This document shows positions 1-8,092 of a DNA stretch of 63,634 bases, one piece after another. The stretch lies in NCBI GenBank assembly GCA_003427395.1, contig BFEA01000123.1:2248587-2312220 (forward strand). The letters are read 5' to 3'. Each line of letters begins with the position of its first letter. Within the stretch, counting starts at the first letter, position 1. This DNA comes from Chara braunii. Lineage: Eukaryota > Streptophyta > Charophyceae > Charales > Characeae. The notes beneath the pieces are model-generated. The model was not told where the DNA came from. It did not search any database and was given only the letters and a program-made list of their open reading frames with translations. Both the position numbers and the translations under genes were made by a program.

Positions 1-416
1 TTCCAGGGTTTTTTGGCGATGTGCACAAAGGAGGAAGTGCGGGGGGCAGTTCCTTTGCATGGGCACCATCTCATTCCACGCTGAACAAACAGCCGCGAAC
101 CGTTCGCCCCCTTCCGAGGCTCGAGAGCATCACTGCGCATGCAGCAGGATTCNGAATCGTCCGCGGAGGGAGCTCTGCGGGCCTTCAACTACGACCGGCC
201 TCATCTTCCTTTGCCCGGGGGTGCGACCCNCTTTCGTGGGCTCCAATTTTTTGATGTATTCGGTGCGCGTTCACAATTGTTGACCCGCGCACCTCCTCCA
301 AACCCACCAGTTGACAACTGCGGGCCAATTCAGGTGGATTCAATGCGATTGTGCCTAAATTGGCCCGCAGTAGTCAACTTCAGTCATGGGAACCTGATAG
401 CACTTTTGTTTCAACG
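1..416. other. Unassigned flank at the left window edge
   Basis: No gene is supported here. The stretch contains two single unknown bases, at 153 and 230, which break any reading frame. It lies upstream of the gag zinc-knuckle fragment and may be the upstream part of the same retroelement gag, but I see no gag capsid motif in any frame. The only odd sign is the phrase TTGGCCCGCAG near 359-369, close in inverted form to TGCGGGCCAATT near 319, so a small inverted repeat may surround 319-369. Confidence 0.3.
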
Positions 417-624
417 CACACGTGTTGGAAACGTGTTGGAAAGATGTTGGACCAACGTTGAACAAATGTTGGAAACACGTCGGCCGCGTGTTGATCAAAC
501 GGTTGGAAACATAAAACGGTGATGCTCCAACGGTTGGCCACAGCATTTGTCGTCGTTCCAATGCTGGTCCGGCGCGGCGACCGAGTTGGAAACTTGAGGA
601 AATTTTCCCACATTTTTTCTGTTG
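417..624 (+). repeat. 207-bp interspersed repeat, copy 1
   Basis: This 208-bp segment and 2318-2524 are diverged copies of one sequence, alignable end to end by eye. Both begin with CACAC then GTTGGAAACGTGTTGGAAA, share TTGGACCAACGTTGAAC and ACGGTTGGCCACA in the middle, and end with TTCCCACA, a T-run and GTTG. The first half is built from short repeated TGTTGGAA units. Neither copy has clear terminal inverted repeats or a target duplication, so the class (short non-autonomous transposon, or an intron-like insertion) is open. This copy ends just before the reading frame of the gag zinc knuckle. Confidence 0.6.
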
Positions 625-1174
625 TGCAGCAGCAGCAGCAGGAGTTGGTATAAGTACGGCCCCCAGAACGGACACGTGTTACGCATGTCACCAGCCCGGA
701 CACATGGCAAGGGACTGCCCCAAGAGGCAAGTACGGATAGGAGCAGCCCCAGCCGCGACGGCACCCCTGGCTAACGGACCAGGCCGGGTAGGAACGATGG
801 TGGAAGAAACCGACGAAGCGATGGCCATCGCTGCCATAGTCGAAGAAGCCGTGGAACTGATCCCCCTTGATCAGTTTATATCGTTAGGATATCCAGGATT
901 GGGTATGATTGGGGCGATTCAACCGTCAGATGACGAACGGGACGTCTCAGAATGGAGACCATCCACCAGTGAGATGGAATCCGGCGATCCTGCATTTATC
1001 ACTGGAAAGATTGATGTACTCGACATCGTTCGAGCGCTAGTCTCGCTAGATCACCGCATCCCACTCCCAGTCGGACATCTGCTATCTATATTGGAACAAG
1101 CGAATGATCGTATGCTCCAGCATTGTAAGGCCAACCGAAACAATTTGCGCTCGCTAAGCTTGAACAGCCATTAA
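625..1174 (+). pseudogene. Retrotransposon Gag C-terminal fragment with CCHC zinc knuckle
   Basis: In the frame of positions 677, 680 and so on there is a C-x2-C-x4-H-x4-C zinc knuckle: Cys codons at 677 and 686, His at 701 and Cys at 716, with the core residues CYACHQPGHMARDC. This is the nucleocapsid motif that binds genomic RNA during packaging in Ty3/gypsy elements. After it the frame runs to TAA at 1172-1174 through an Ala-rich then acidic stretch of about 140 residues that links nucleocapsid to protease. The upstream capsid part is not visible, because 417-624 is a repeat insertion. The stop lies 31 bases before a foldback MITE insertion at 1206. I see no in-frame start for a free-standing protein, so I call this a broken gag remnant, part of the same element as the protease and polymerase downstream. 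Confidence 0.75.
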
Positions 1175-1205
1175 AGTAACGAAAGCTTACATACCCGGAA
1201 CCTTG

Positions 1206-1515
1206 AACAGCCATTTCGTCAAAACGGACATATTATATTTTTTGAACGAAATAAAAACTGATTTTTTTTGCCAAAATCCGGCCGGAATTTTTTGCTCCTG
1301 GGGGTCCGGCGTTCTGGGAACGCCGGACCCCCAGGAGCAAAAATATATTTTTTGGTATCTGGTCTCAACCATAGACCAGATACATGTAGGGGGTCCGGCG
1401 TTCTGGGAACGCCGGACCCCCAGGAGCAAAAAATTCCGACCGGATTTTGGCAAAAAAAGTCAGTTTTGATTTCGTTCAAAAAATATAATATGTCCGTTTT
1501 GACGAAATGGCTGTT
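1206..1515. mobile_element. Foldback MITE, family F, copy 1 (4-bp TSD CTTG)
   Basis: A 310-bp non-coding element begins AACAGCCATTTCGTC and ends with its reverse complement GACGAAATGGCTGTT. The target duplication CTTG lies at 1202-1205 and 1516-1519. The two arms are nearly perfect inverted repeats for about 140 bases. Inside each arm is a further palindrome with core GGGGTCCGGCGTTC (about 1301-1342 and 1389-1430), and the centre carries GTATCTGGTCT facing AGACCAGATAC. It inserted between the gag and protease parts of the retroelement and shifts the frame. Copies 2 and 3 are at 48630 and 59575. Non-specific 4-bp duplications occur in, for example, Sola and Chapaev transposons, but the superfamily cannot be settled without an autonomous relative. 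Confidence 0.9.
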
Positions 1516-1618
1516 CTTGGAACCCGTGCGCCTGGGACTTATACAGAAAAACGATCACTTTCTGCACATTAAAACCATTCCGTAGAAATCCGCGGAATGT
1601 GTCGTGGAAATCTGGTGA

Positions 1619-2317
1619 GTACCGTATAGTGTGATTATCGATTCTGGAGCGGCCATATTAGCCATATCTCTGAGAGTAGTAGAGAGGGCGGGACGAAGGA
1701 AGGATCTGATTCCGCTCACCGATGGGAACCGCCTGATCTCGGCAGACGAGGAAAAGATCCGAGCGGTCGGGAGAATGACAAATGTCGCCTTTAGACTGGG
1801 GAACGTCCACGCCTTAAGAGACGTAGTGGTGCTCAATGTAACCTCGTATGATGTCCTCCTTGGGCTACCCGCTCTAAACGCGCTCAAGGCCAGCCTGGAC
1901 TTCGAGCAACGGGTGGTAGTCCTAAAAAACACGGGTCGCAAGCCATATACAATTCCTACGCGTCTCACCCTCCGCACGACGGTTAACTTGACACGAAAGA
2001 TCCAACCAGGGGTATTTGGGCTCATCCGAATGATCACATGGGAGGGACGGGCGGATGATTCAGAGATATCCAGCGAGGAACAGGTGTCGTCGCTTCCCGA
2101 AGATTCAGAGAGCGACGACGAAGCCGACCCGGTGATCCAGGAGCTGACACGTAGAGTAATCAGTTACCCGGTCCGCCAGAAAACGACGAGAACTTTCGTA
2201 CTTACCGAAGAGAAAAGCCGACGGACTCGAGCCCTGATCATGGGGGAACCATTAGTACAAGTGTCGAGACTGCCCGATTCTTCGGAACCCCCTCGGACCC
2301 TGTACGAAGGCACCACA
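1619..2317 (+). pseudogene. Ty3/gypsy aspartic protease (retropepsin) region
   Basis: The + frame containing 1631 is open from after a TGA at 1616-1618 into the repeat at 2318. It reads IIDSGAA, with the catalytic Asp codon at 1640, the D-S/T-G-A motif of retroviral-type aspartic proteases. About 75 residues later comes YDVLLGLPAL, the second conserved block (hydrophobic-hydrophobic-G-x-P-x-L). The enzyme works as a dimer and cleaves the Gag-Pol polyprotein. The domain spans roughly 1625-1930 and is followed by a basic and acidic linker toward RT. No ATG precedes the domain, as expected for an internal polyprotein segment. The upstream TGA, the MITE at 1206 and the repeat at 2318 make this copy non-functional. 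Confidence 0.85.
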
Positions 2318-2524
2318 CACACTTGTTGGAAACGTGTTGGAAACATGTTGGACCAACGTTGAACGCATGTTGGAAACATGTTGGCCGCATGTTCGTAAAC
2401 AGTTGGAAACATGGACCCAACCGTCCTAAACGGTTGGCCACATCATTTCACGTAGTTCCAATGCTGGTTCAGTGTTGTGCCCAAGTTGAAAACTGGATGG
2501 AAATTTCCCACAATTTTTTTGTTG
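2318..2524 (+). repeat. 207-bp interspersed repeat, copy 2
   Basis: This is the diverged second copy of the 417-624 repeat, in the same orientation. It sits inside the polyprotein between protease and RT and introduces a stop (TGA at 2360-2362). The reading frame is the same before (frame of 1631) and after (frame of 2477) the insertion. With no splice-site search possible, an intron cannot be excluded, but the 3' edge lacks an obvious AG acceptor, while copy 1 ends near TGTGCAG. Confidence 0.6.
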
Positions 2525-4464
2525 ACCCCGTTGCTTCCACGATATGTGCACAAACGATCCTTCTGCGACGTCACGGACTTACCTCCCCGATCGCTTCTTA
2601 CTGTGGAAAAGGAGATACAATCGTTACGTCTGAGAGCGGAAACACAGGCTCCAGAACCCCCTGGGTGCCCAGAAGGCTCGATATTCGAAATCGGAATAAC
2701 AGTTGCTGAGAAATCAGTGGACCCTCGGGACATCGCGGATGGGATAACCCCCGAAGAACACGTGGTCATCCGGGAAGGGGAAACTCAGATGGTGACCACT
2801 GTGTTCTCCTAGCGGTCGGATAATTCTTTCATCTCTTCCCTGCCGTCCCAGGACACGAAAACGATACACACTAAGCACGTGACAACCGTCATTCATGGAC
2901 AAACCTATGAATTACACGTACCGGAATGCGTGCCCGACGAAACCCACCAACTAATAGCATATATCCTAACAGAGTATCGGGACGCTATCAGCATCGATGA
3001 CACGGATATTGGATTATCTCTAATAATCCATCACGAGATCCAGACCGGCAACCACCCGTCAATCCATTGCAAACCTTATCGTTATTCGCTCATGGAACGG
3101 AAGGCAGCACTCGAATGCATCCGTGAGTTCGAGGTCAACGGTTGGATAGAGCCCGCTACAGGTCCTTGGTCTTTCCCCGTAGTTCTGATCCCAAAGAAAA
3201 ATGGGTCGATTCGCATATGCTGCTATGCATCGATTATCGGAAGTTGAATGATATGACGATCAAGGATGTGTACCCCCTCCCTCGAATTGACGACTTGCTG
3301 GATGCGATTGGATGTGCTAATTATTTTAGTAAATTTGATATTCGGCACGGGTTCCACCATATCCTCGTAAGGGAGGAGGATCGGCCGAAGACGACCTTCG
3401 TACTATTTGAGGGCACGTGGCAATGGATCCGTCGTCCTGTGGGTATATGCAATGCACCGGCGACCTTTCAGAGGGCGATGAATCTCACCTTTCAGAACTT
3501 CGTGAACAAGACCTGGTTAACTCAGGGAATGATCAATTTTTGCGTTATTGTGTACATGGACGACATTTTGGTGTATTCTGAGTCGTTCCATGGACACGCG
3601 CAACATATTGAATGGACACTTGGCGCGTTGTGGGATGCTGGTTTCAAGATTGCGTTGGAAAAGAGCGAGTTTTTCCTGTCCGAGATCTCATTTCTAGGGT
3701 ACGTGGTAACCCAAGGAGGTTTGAAACCGGATTCGAGGAAAGTCGAGGCGGTTCGGGAAGCACCCACGCCCACGTCATTGACACAAGTCCGAGCCTTTTT
3801 GGGACTGGCCTCGTATTACCGACGGTTTATCAAGGGATTTGCGGCAATCGCTCGGCCTCTGACGAACCTCCTATGGAAGGACCATCCGCTAAACAGGGAC
3901 CCGGAGTGTGAACGGGCCTTTTTCACTCTGAAAGAGGCTCTGGCCTCCGCGCCTATTTTAATTCGGCCCGATCCCGAGTGGCAGTTCCTACTCATTACGG
4001 ACTGGCAGCCCAAAGCAATCTCCGCTATCCTGGCTCAGAAAGGGAAGGACGGTCGGGAACACGTGGTTGAGTATGCTTCGCGGACGGTGTCGGACGAGAG
4101 AAGGAACGACTCAGTGCCTCAAGGGGAATGCTACGCTGTGGTCTAGGGAATTCAGCACTTCCACCCATATCTCTACGGGCAGAAGTTGCTCCTCGTAACG
4201 GACCACGAGCCCTTGCTGGCACTCAAGAAGCTGACAAACTACACAGGAATGATTGGACGATGGGCAGTGAGGCTGCAGGAGTATGATTTCGACATCGTCC
4301 ATCGGAAGACAAAGAGACACGGAAACACAGACGGATTGACACGACTACACAAGCCAGGCAAGGTGCCTCGTGACGAGGAGATCACTCCGTGGAAGGAACC
4401 GGAGCAGCGCAAGGGACCCGGCTACGGCCAGGTGAGGGTCCTCCCTCGACAGGGGAAGAAGTGA
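2525..4464 (+). pseudogene. Ty3/gypsy reverse transcriptase and RNase H, broken
   Basis: The region encodes the polymerase that copies element RNA into DNA. A linker (2525-2878) leads to RT. Early RT blocks (VNGWIEPATGPWSFPVVLIPKKNGSIR) lie in the frame of 2879, then the frame changes near 3219-3228 and continues as CIDYRKLND, FSKFDIRHGFHHI, PVGICNAPATFQRAMN and VYMDDIL. The catalytic YMDD lies at 3553-3564. The tether region QVRAFLGLASYYRRFIKGF and an RNase H segment (TDHEPLLALKKL, with GNTDGLTR near its end) follow. Damage seen: TAG at 2810-2812, the frameshift near 3220, TAG at 4144-4146, and a second frame change near 4440-4460 before the PHD-like region. Block order and sequence are typical of Ty3/gypsy rather than copia, because RT precedes integrase. 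Confidence 0.92.
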
Positions 4465-6179
4465 CACGTGTCCCCATGGCGGCCCAAAGGGACGAAAATG
4501 CTGAGGGCCTTCTCTCTCCTTCCTCATCCTCTCTATTTTCCTTACCCGATCGTTTTTGTCTTCTCTGTGAGTCTATCTCGCGAGTCCATTCCGTTTCGGT
4601 TGAGCCACAAAACGAGGGTTACGTCAAATGGGTAGAGTGTGCTAAGTGCGTGGCAAGAGCTCACGGGTCATGTGTTCAGTATAGGAATCCCCAGAAGCAG
4701 TGGCTCTGCCACCTATTCCGTACCGATAAGATTCCGACGGAGGCTCGATTCCTGGAGGCGACGTCGGAAGGTTTAGAAAAGATACTACGGTTTAGACGGG
4801 TGGAAGTATGGACATATGTCGTCCTAATAACCACAGTTGTCGGGAATTCTCTCCGAGAATTCTCTAAGGAGGATCGAAGGCGGGCCAATGAGAGGGCACA
4901 AGATTATAGGTGGAACGAATGGCGGTTAGAGAAAAGGAAAACAGATGGAAGCAGAATCTGGATGGTGGTACCGCACCCATTCGTGAGGTATGACTGGGTA
5001 CGGGCTGCGCATGAGGAGACGACCGCACATTTCGTTGTCAGGATTACCGAGGCAGCCATCGATAAAAACGAGTGGTACTGGTCCAATATCCGGGACAACG
5101 TTAAATTTATTGTTAAAAATTGTCCCATCTGTGCTGCCGACATTCAGCCGCCTAGGTCAATAGTGCCCACTATAGTTCAACGACCATTCCAGAGGGTTAG
5201 CATGGATACGACGGATATCATCGTGCTCCCTGGACCGAATAGCTGTGAGTATTCAATTCTTTTGGTATTCGTTGACCACTTTTCGAAGTGGATCGAGGCG
5301 TACCCCTCTCGGACAAGATAGATGGAGGAAATAGCACGACATGTCAACCGTTTCCTCGGGATGCATCAAGATACCGAGGAAATCCTTACGGACAATGGAG
5401 CAGAATTTCGAGGTGAAACCCTGAGGAACCTGGTCGTACATGGGGTGTCCATTCGTAATATCACCCCCCATATGTCTCAATCGAACGGCCTCGTAGAAAA
5501 CGCCAACCGAGTAATCAAAACGACACTCCGACGGAATATTGCAGCTAAGGACACGCGGCAGTGACCTGATATCGTAGATCACTTCCTGGCCATACACCGA
5601 GGGACCTTGCATGAATCTACGGGACTTTCTCCATTTCAACTACGGACCAACAGCCTAGCTTGTGTTCCGATACCGAGCCTAAATGATGGAACGACCCTTC
5701 CCCGAAGGGCCACTAGAACGATGGTTAAGGACAAGGCCCAACATCATTTTAATTTGACGGAAAGGGCCCTCCCCTGGTTAGCCCGAAAAAGACAGCGCAT
5801 GATGGAAATGGCCCATGGCCGACAAGTCCGAAGCTATGAGGCCCCGAACGGGAACGCGGCCCTCTGGTCCCCGTATAAATTAGGGGACTTGGTGTAGGTA
5901 AGGAAATGTGCTCGTCAAGAGAAACTAGCGCCACGATTCTTTAGGTGCTTTCGAGTGATTGAGCTCGGACCTAACGGAGTGAATACCGTGCGCCTCGCTC
6001 CCGAAGTGGCAGGCAGTAGGTCAGCTAGGCCCATAGTCCGCCACGTGTCCTACCTCCGCCATCTCTCTGCTTCTTCCCCTCCTTCTCCAGCTGGTTTGCT
6101 CACGGGGTCCGAGTGGGAGAGCGACAACCCCCATTCTCCTTCTTCTCCCCGCTCGTCCTCTCCCTCCTCATCGCCATGA
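4389..6179 (+). pseudogene. PHD-like finger plus integrase (Ty3/gypsy), broken by stops
   Basis: One frame runs through this region with stops at 5319 (TAG), 5562 (TGA) and 5895 (TAG). Residues 57-110 from the ATG at 4389 form a PHD-like pattern: C-x2-C-x23-C-x2-C-x4-H-x2-C-x11-C, with a Trp two residues before the seventh ligand; the eighth ligand position is Phe. Integrase follows: zinc-binding His codons at 5010 and 5028, Cys codons at 5121 and 5130, then the DDE triad Asp 5205 (or 5214), Asp 5391, Glu 5496, with 34 residues between the last two. Around 5865-6060, KLGDLV followed by VIELGPNGVNTVRL resembles the GPY/F module; there is no chromodomain. The Ser/Pro-rich tail ends at TGA 6177-6179, overlapping the next ATG. 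Integrase inserts the cDNA; the role of the finger is inferred only (chromatin reading or target choice). Confidence 0.85.
4557..4718 (+). other. PHD-finger-like Cys/His motif inside pol
   Basis: Ligand codons in the frame of 4389 are Cys 4557, Cys 4566, Cys 4638, Cys 4647, His 4662, Cys 4671 and Cys 4707; the position expected for the last ligand (4716) encodes Phe. The C4HC3 order, the C-x2-C pairs, the H-x2-C and the Trp before the last pair all fit the PHD family, although the first long spacer (23) and last spacer (11) fall just outside the usual ranges. PHD fingers in nuclear proteins usually read histone H3 tails. The motif lies between RNase H and the integrase zinc domain, where Ty3/gypsy elements usually have only a linker. 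Confidence 0.5.
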
Positions 6180-6640
6180 GTTTTTCCACGGAGCAGGTAC
6201 TCAGTGAACGGATGTTGGCGCCTCGTGGACACATCTCGGCAATCCGGCAAGTCCATCATCCGGGCATCAGTCCGGACGCTCTCAGGTTCGCTCAGTTCTT
6301 TAGCACGGCAGGAGTGCACGCGGCAGCAGAGTTCCGCTTTGTGGTCCCCAACAGCAGGGCACAGGTGTTGGCTGAAGCATCGGCCTATCGGCGGCTCTCA
6401 GCGCCAGGAATCAGCCACATTTCGACAGTTGTCTTCTTTAGCAAGGATCTTACTACGGTTGATCCGAGGACGCATACGGCCATCCTGGTCTCGTTGCGAG
6501 AGTGGGATGAGGGGTTGGCGGAGGCTTGGAGTCAGTTGCTCGCGCGGCGAGGGGAGAACGTCGTAGGCGGCATTCGCACTCTCCGACACGAGCCAGCAGT
6601 ATCTATCCTTGCGCTCGTCCCTTTCTCGCGTCCTCAATGA
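6176..6640 (+). CDS. Extra ORF 1 downstream of pol, unknown function
   Basis: This 154-residue ORF starts at the ATG overlapping the pol stop (ATGA at 6176-6179) and ends in a second ATGA overlap at 6637-6640. It is open throughout while pol beside it is full of lesions. The product begins MSFSTEQVLSERMLAPRG and is of mixed composition without a signal peptide, membrane segment or zinc motif that I can see. I recognise no family. Its place between integrase and the 3' non-coding region is where env-like or accessory ORFs of plant Ty3/gypsy elements are found. The tight stop/start overlap suggests termination-reinitiation coupling, if both ORFs were translated from one RNA. It may instead be a degraded part of a larger spliced product. 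Confidence 0.5.
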   Translation: MSFSTEQVLSERMLAPRGHISAIRQVHHPGISPDALRFAQFFSTAGVHAAAEFRFVVPNSRAQVLAEASAYRRLSAPGISHISTVVFFSKDLTTVDPRTHTAILVSLREWDEGLAEAWSQLLARRGENVVGGIRTLRHEPAVSILALVPFSRPQ

Positions 6641-7659
6641 AACGCCTCAGATTCTCTACCTTCAGCCTCCCCTTTGTCTTCCCTCCCTTCTGGCAGTTGG
6701 CACTACATCCTCGCCTCTCTTTCTGTATGCGGCCACTTTCAGTTCCGCTCCTCAAACTGTTGCAGTGGCTAATGTGGTGGGATACCTATACGACCCTTTC
6801 TCTGTGTCTGGTCAACATCGAGCTAGCGTGGGCCCGGGATAGCGAGCATTGCGCCGTAAGTGAAGACGTAGAGTTGCTCATCATTCATGCTTGGAGGACG
6901 GAGGTAGAAGGAGATCTGTTGGGATTCGTCTTCGGAGTGGTGGAACCGGGACATCGGCAATCGATCGTGGGAGAGCTCTTGATCCTCCTGACGCAGCTAC
7001 TGGACGATCTACCCATCGACATCACCTCGCACTGCGACGAGAATCCGGCACCGCACACTCTTCTGCGAAGTTTAACGTCGTACTTACAGTGGTCGGCTTG
7101 TCTAGAGGGCCATTGGGAAAATGGTAGTTACCCGTCACACACGGAGTACCTGAATCCCCGGGGGATAATTGACGTTCTCTTCTTTTAGGGCGGGACGGTG
7201 TCGGAGGAAGAAGAGGAGGAAGAAGAAGAGGAAGAGGATAAGACCTCCGAGGAGGAGGAGAATTACAGTGAGCATAGCGAGCAAGAATCGGGGCCGGTAA
7301 GTGAAGAAGAAAAAGAAGAAGAAGAAGAAGAGAGGGTGAATGAGGAAGAAGGAGCGAGTCAGGGGGAGGAGCAGAGAGAGGATCCTGCGGTTGCCGAGCA
7401 GCGAAGGGCAGAGATAGAGGAAGGAAAGCGGCCACTGGAACAGTCGGTAGGGGCGGATCTGCCGATCCCGGAAGATACGACCAGGGATCCCGAGCTACCG
7501 GCGGAAGAAGATGAGCACCTTGATGCAGAGACTTCTAGCGGGCCGGCGCGGAGGCGACGAAGTCGCTCCCCCTCCCCTTCCCCCCGTCCCCCAATTCGAA
7601 CACGTAGCAATGCGGGGCATCGGGCTACGTCCCCGCTCATTATCCCGCCGTCCCCTTGA
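6637..7659 (+). pseudogene. Extra ORF 2: hydrophobic N-terminal part, acidic and Arg/Ser-rich tail
   Basis: The ORF starts at the ATG of the 6637-6640 ATGA overlap. The first 183 residues run to TAG at 7186-7188; the same frame stays open from there to TGA 7657-7659. The N-terminal 50 residues are strongly hydrophobic (FSTFSLPFVFPPFWQLAL and following), possibly one or two membrane segments. The part after the TAG has long Glu runs encoded by GAA/GAG repeats (7198-7350), then an Arg/Ser/Pro stretch ending near ARRRRSRSPSPSPRP. Acidic plus SR-like tails suggest a nuclear or nucleic-acid-binding role, but no family is recognised. CTTCTTTTAG at the TAG also looks like a 3' splice site, so 7189 onward could be an exon. 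Either a stop-split ORF or two exons is possible. Confidence 0.45.
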
Positions 7660-7678
7660 TTTTCTCACGCTCCGACAG

Positions 7679-8092
7679 ATGGATACCCCGCTCTCCTTCC
7701 CCCACAATCCCCTCCCGACTCCTACCTTCTATCACTTCTATGCTACTTACCTCGTTGTCACAGTGTACCCGCATTCTACCACCCAGTGTGTCTCTTCTTC
7801 CTTCTCCTTTCACATCCTTCTTTTCAGTGCTGAATGGCGGGGTCACAACATGATCGAAGTATATTGCACGAGCACGGAAACCATTCATGAGCAGTTCCGC
7901 ACGACCTTGTTCCACACCTTCTCGACCCTTTATCCCGATTACCTTGCTTCCCTCCCCCATGGCCGTCACCACTTCCCCTGGATCCATCGCACCATCGGGT
8001 ACCAAGAGCTTCCGGAGACGGTAGCAGGAATGGCGAACTTCTTACCGCCACTCCCGAACGATCCTCCCCCACGCCACGCCTCCGTGTACTGA
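7679..8092 (+). CDS. Extra ORF 3 downstream of pol, unknown function
   Basis: A 137-residue ORF starts 20 bases after the stop of extra ORF 2 (MDTPLSFPHN) and ends at TGA 8090-8092. The frame is open upstream to at least 7511, overlapping the tail of ORF 2 in another frame, so the true start is uncertain. The middle is hydrophobic and aromatic (FYHFYATYLVVTVYPHS), and the second half contains EVYCTSTETIHEQFRTTLF. No known domain is recognised. It is the last ORF before a 2.9-kb non-coding stretch and the LTR-like repeat A. If it belongs to the gypsy element, it is the third accessory ORF of that element. Confidence 0.4.
   Translation: MDTPLSFPHNPLPTPTFYHFYATYLVVTVYPHSTTQCVSSSFSFHILLFSAEWRGHNMIEVYCTSTETIHEQFRTTLFHTFSTLYPDYLASLPHGRHHFPWIHRTIGYQELPETVAGMANFLPPLPNDPPPRHASVY

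Noticed and set aside
1187-1585. Four overlapping ORFs over the 310-bp MITE on both strands
   Set aside because: They mirror one another because the element is an inverted repeat; they are not genes.
2810-5897. UAG-reassigned genetic code
   Set aside because: TGA, frameshifts and insertions are also present, so ordinary pseudogene decay explains the stops; no host gene is available to test the code.
6857-7190. Introns using GTAAGTG at 6857 or 7297
   Set aside because: Donor-like strings alone are weak; joining 6857 to the acceptor near 7188 is possible but unproven, so no exon model was annotated.
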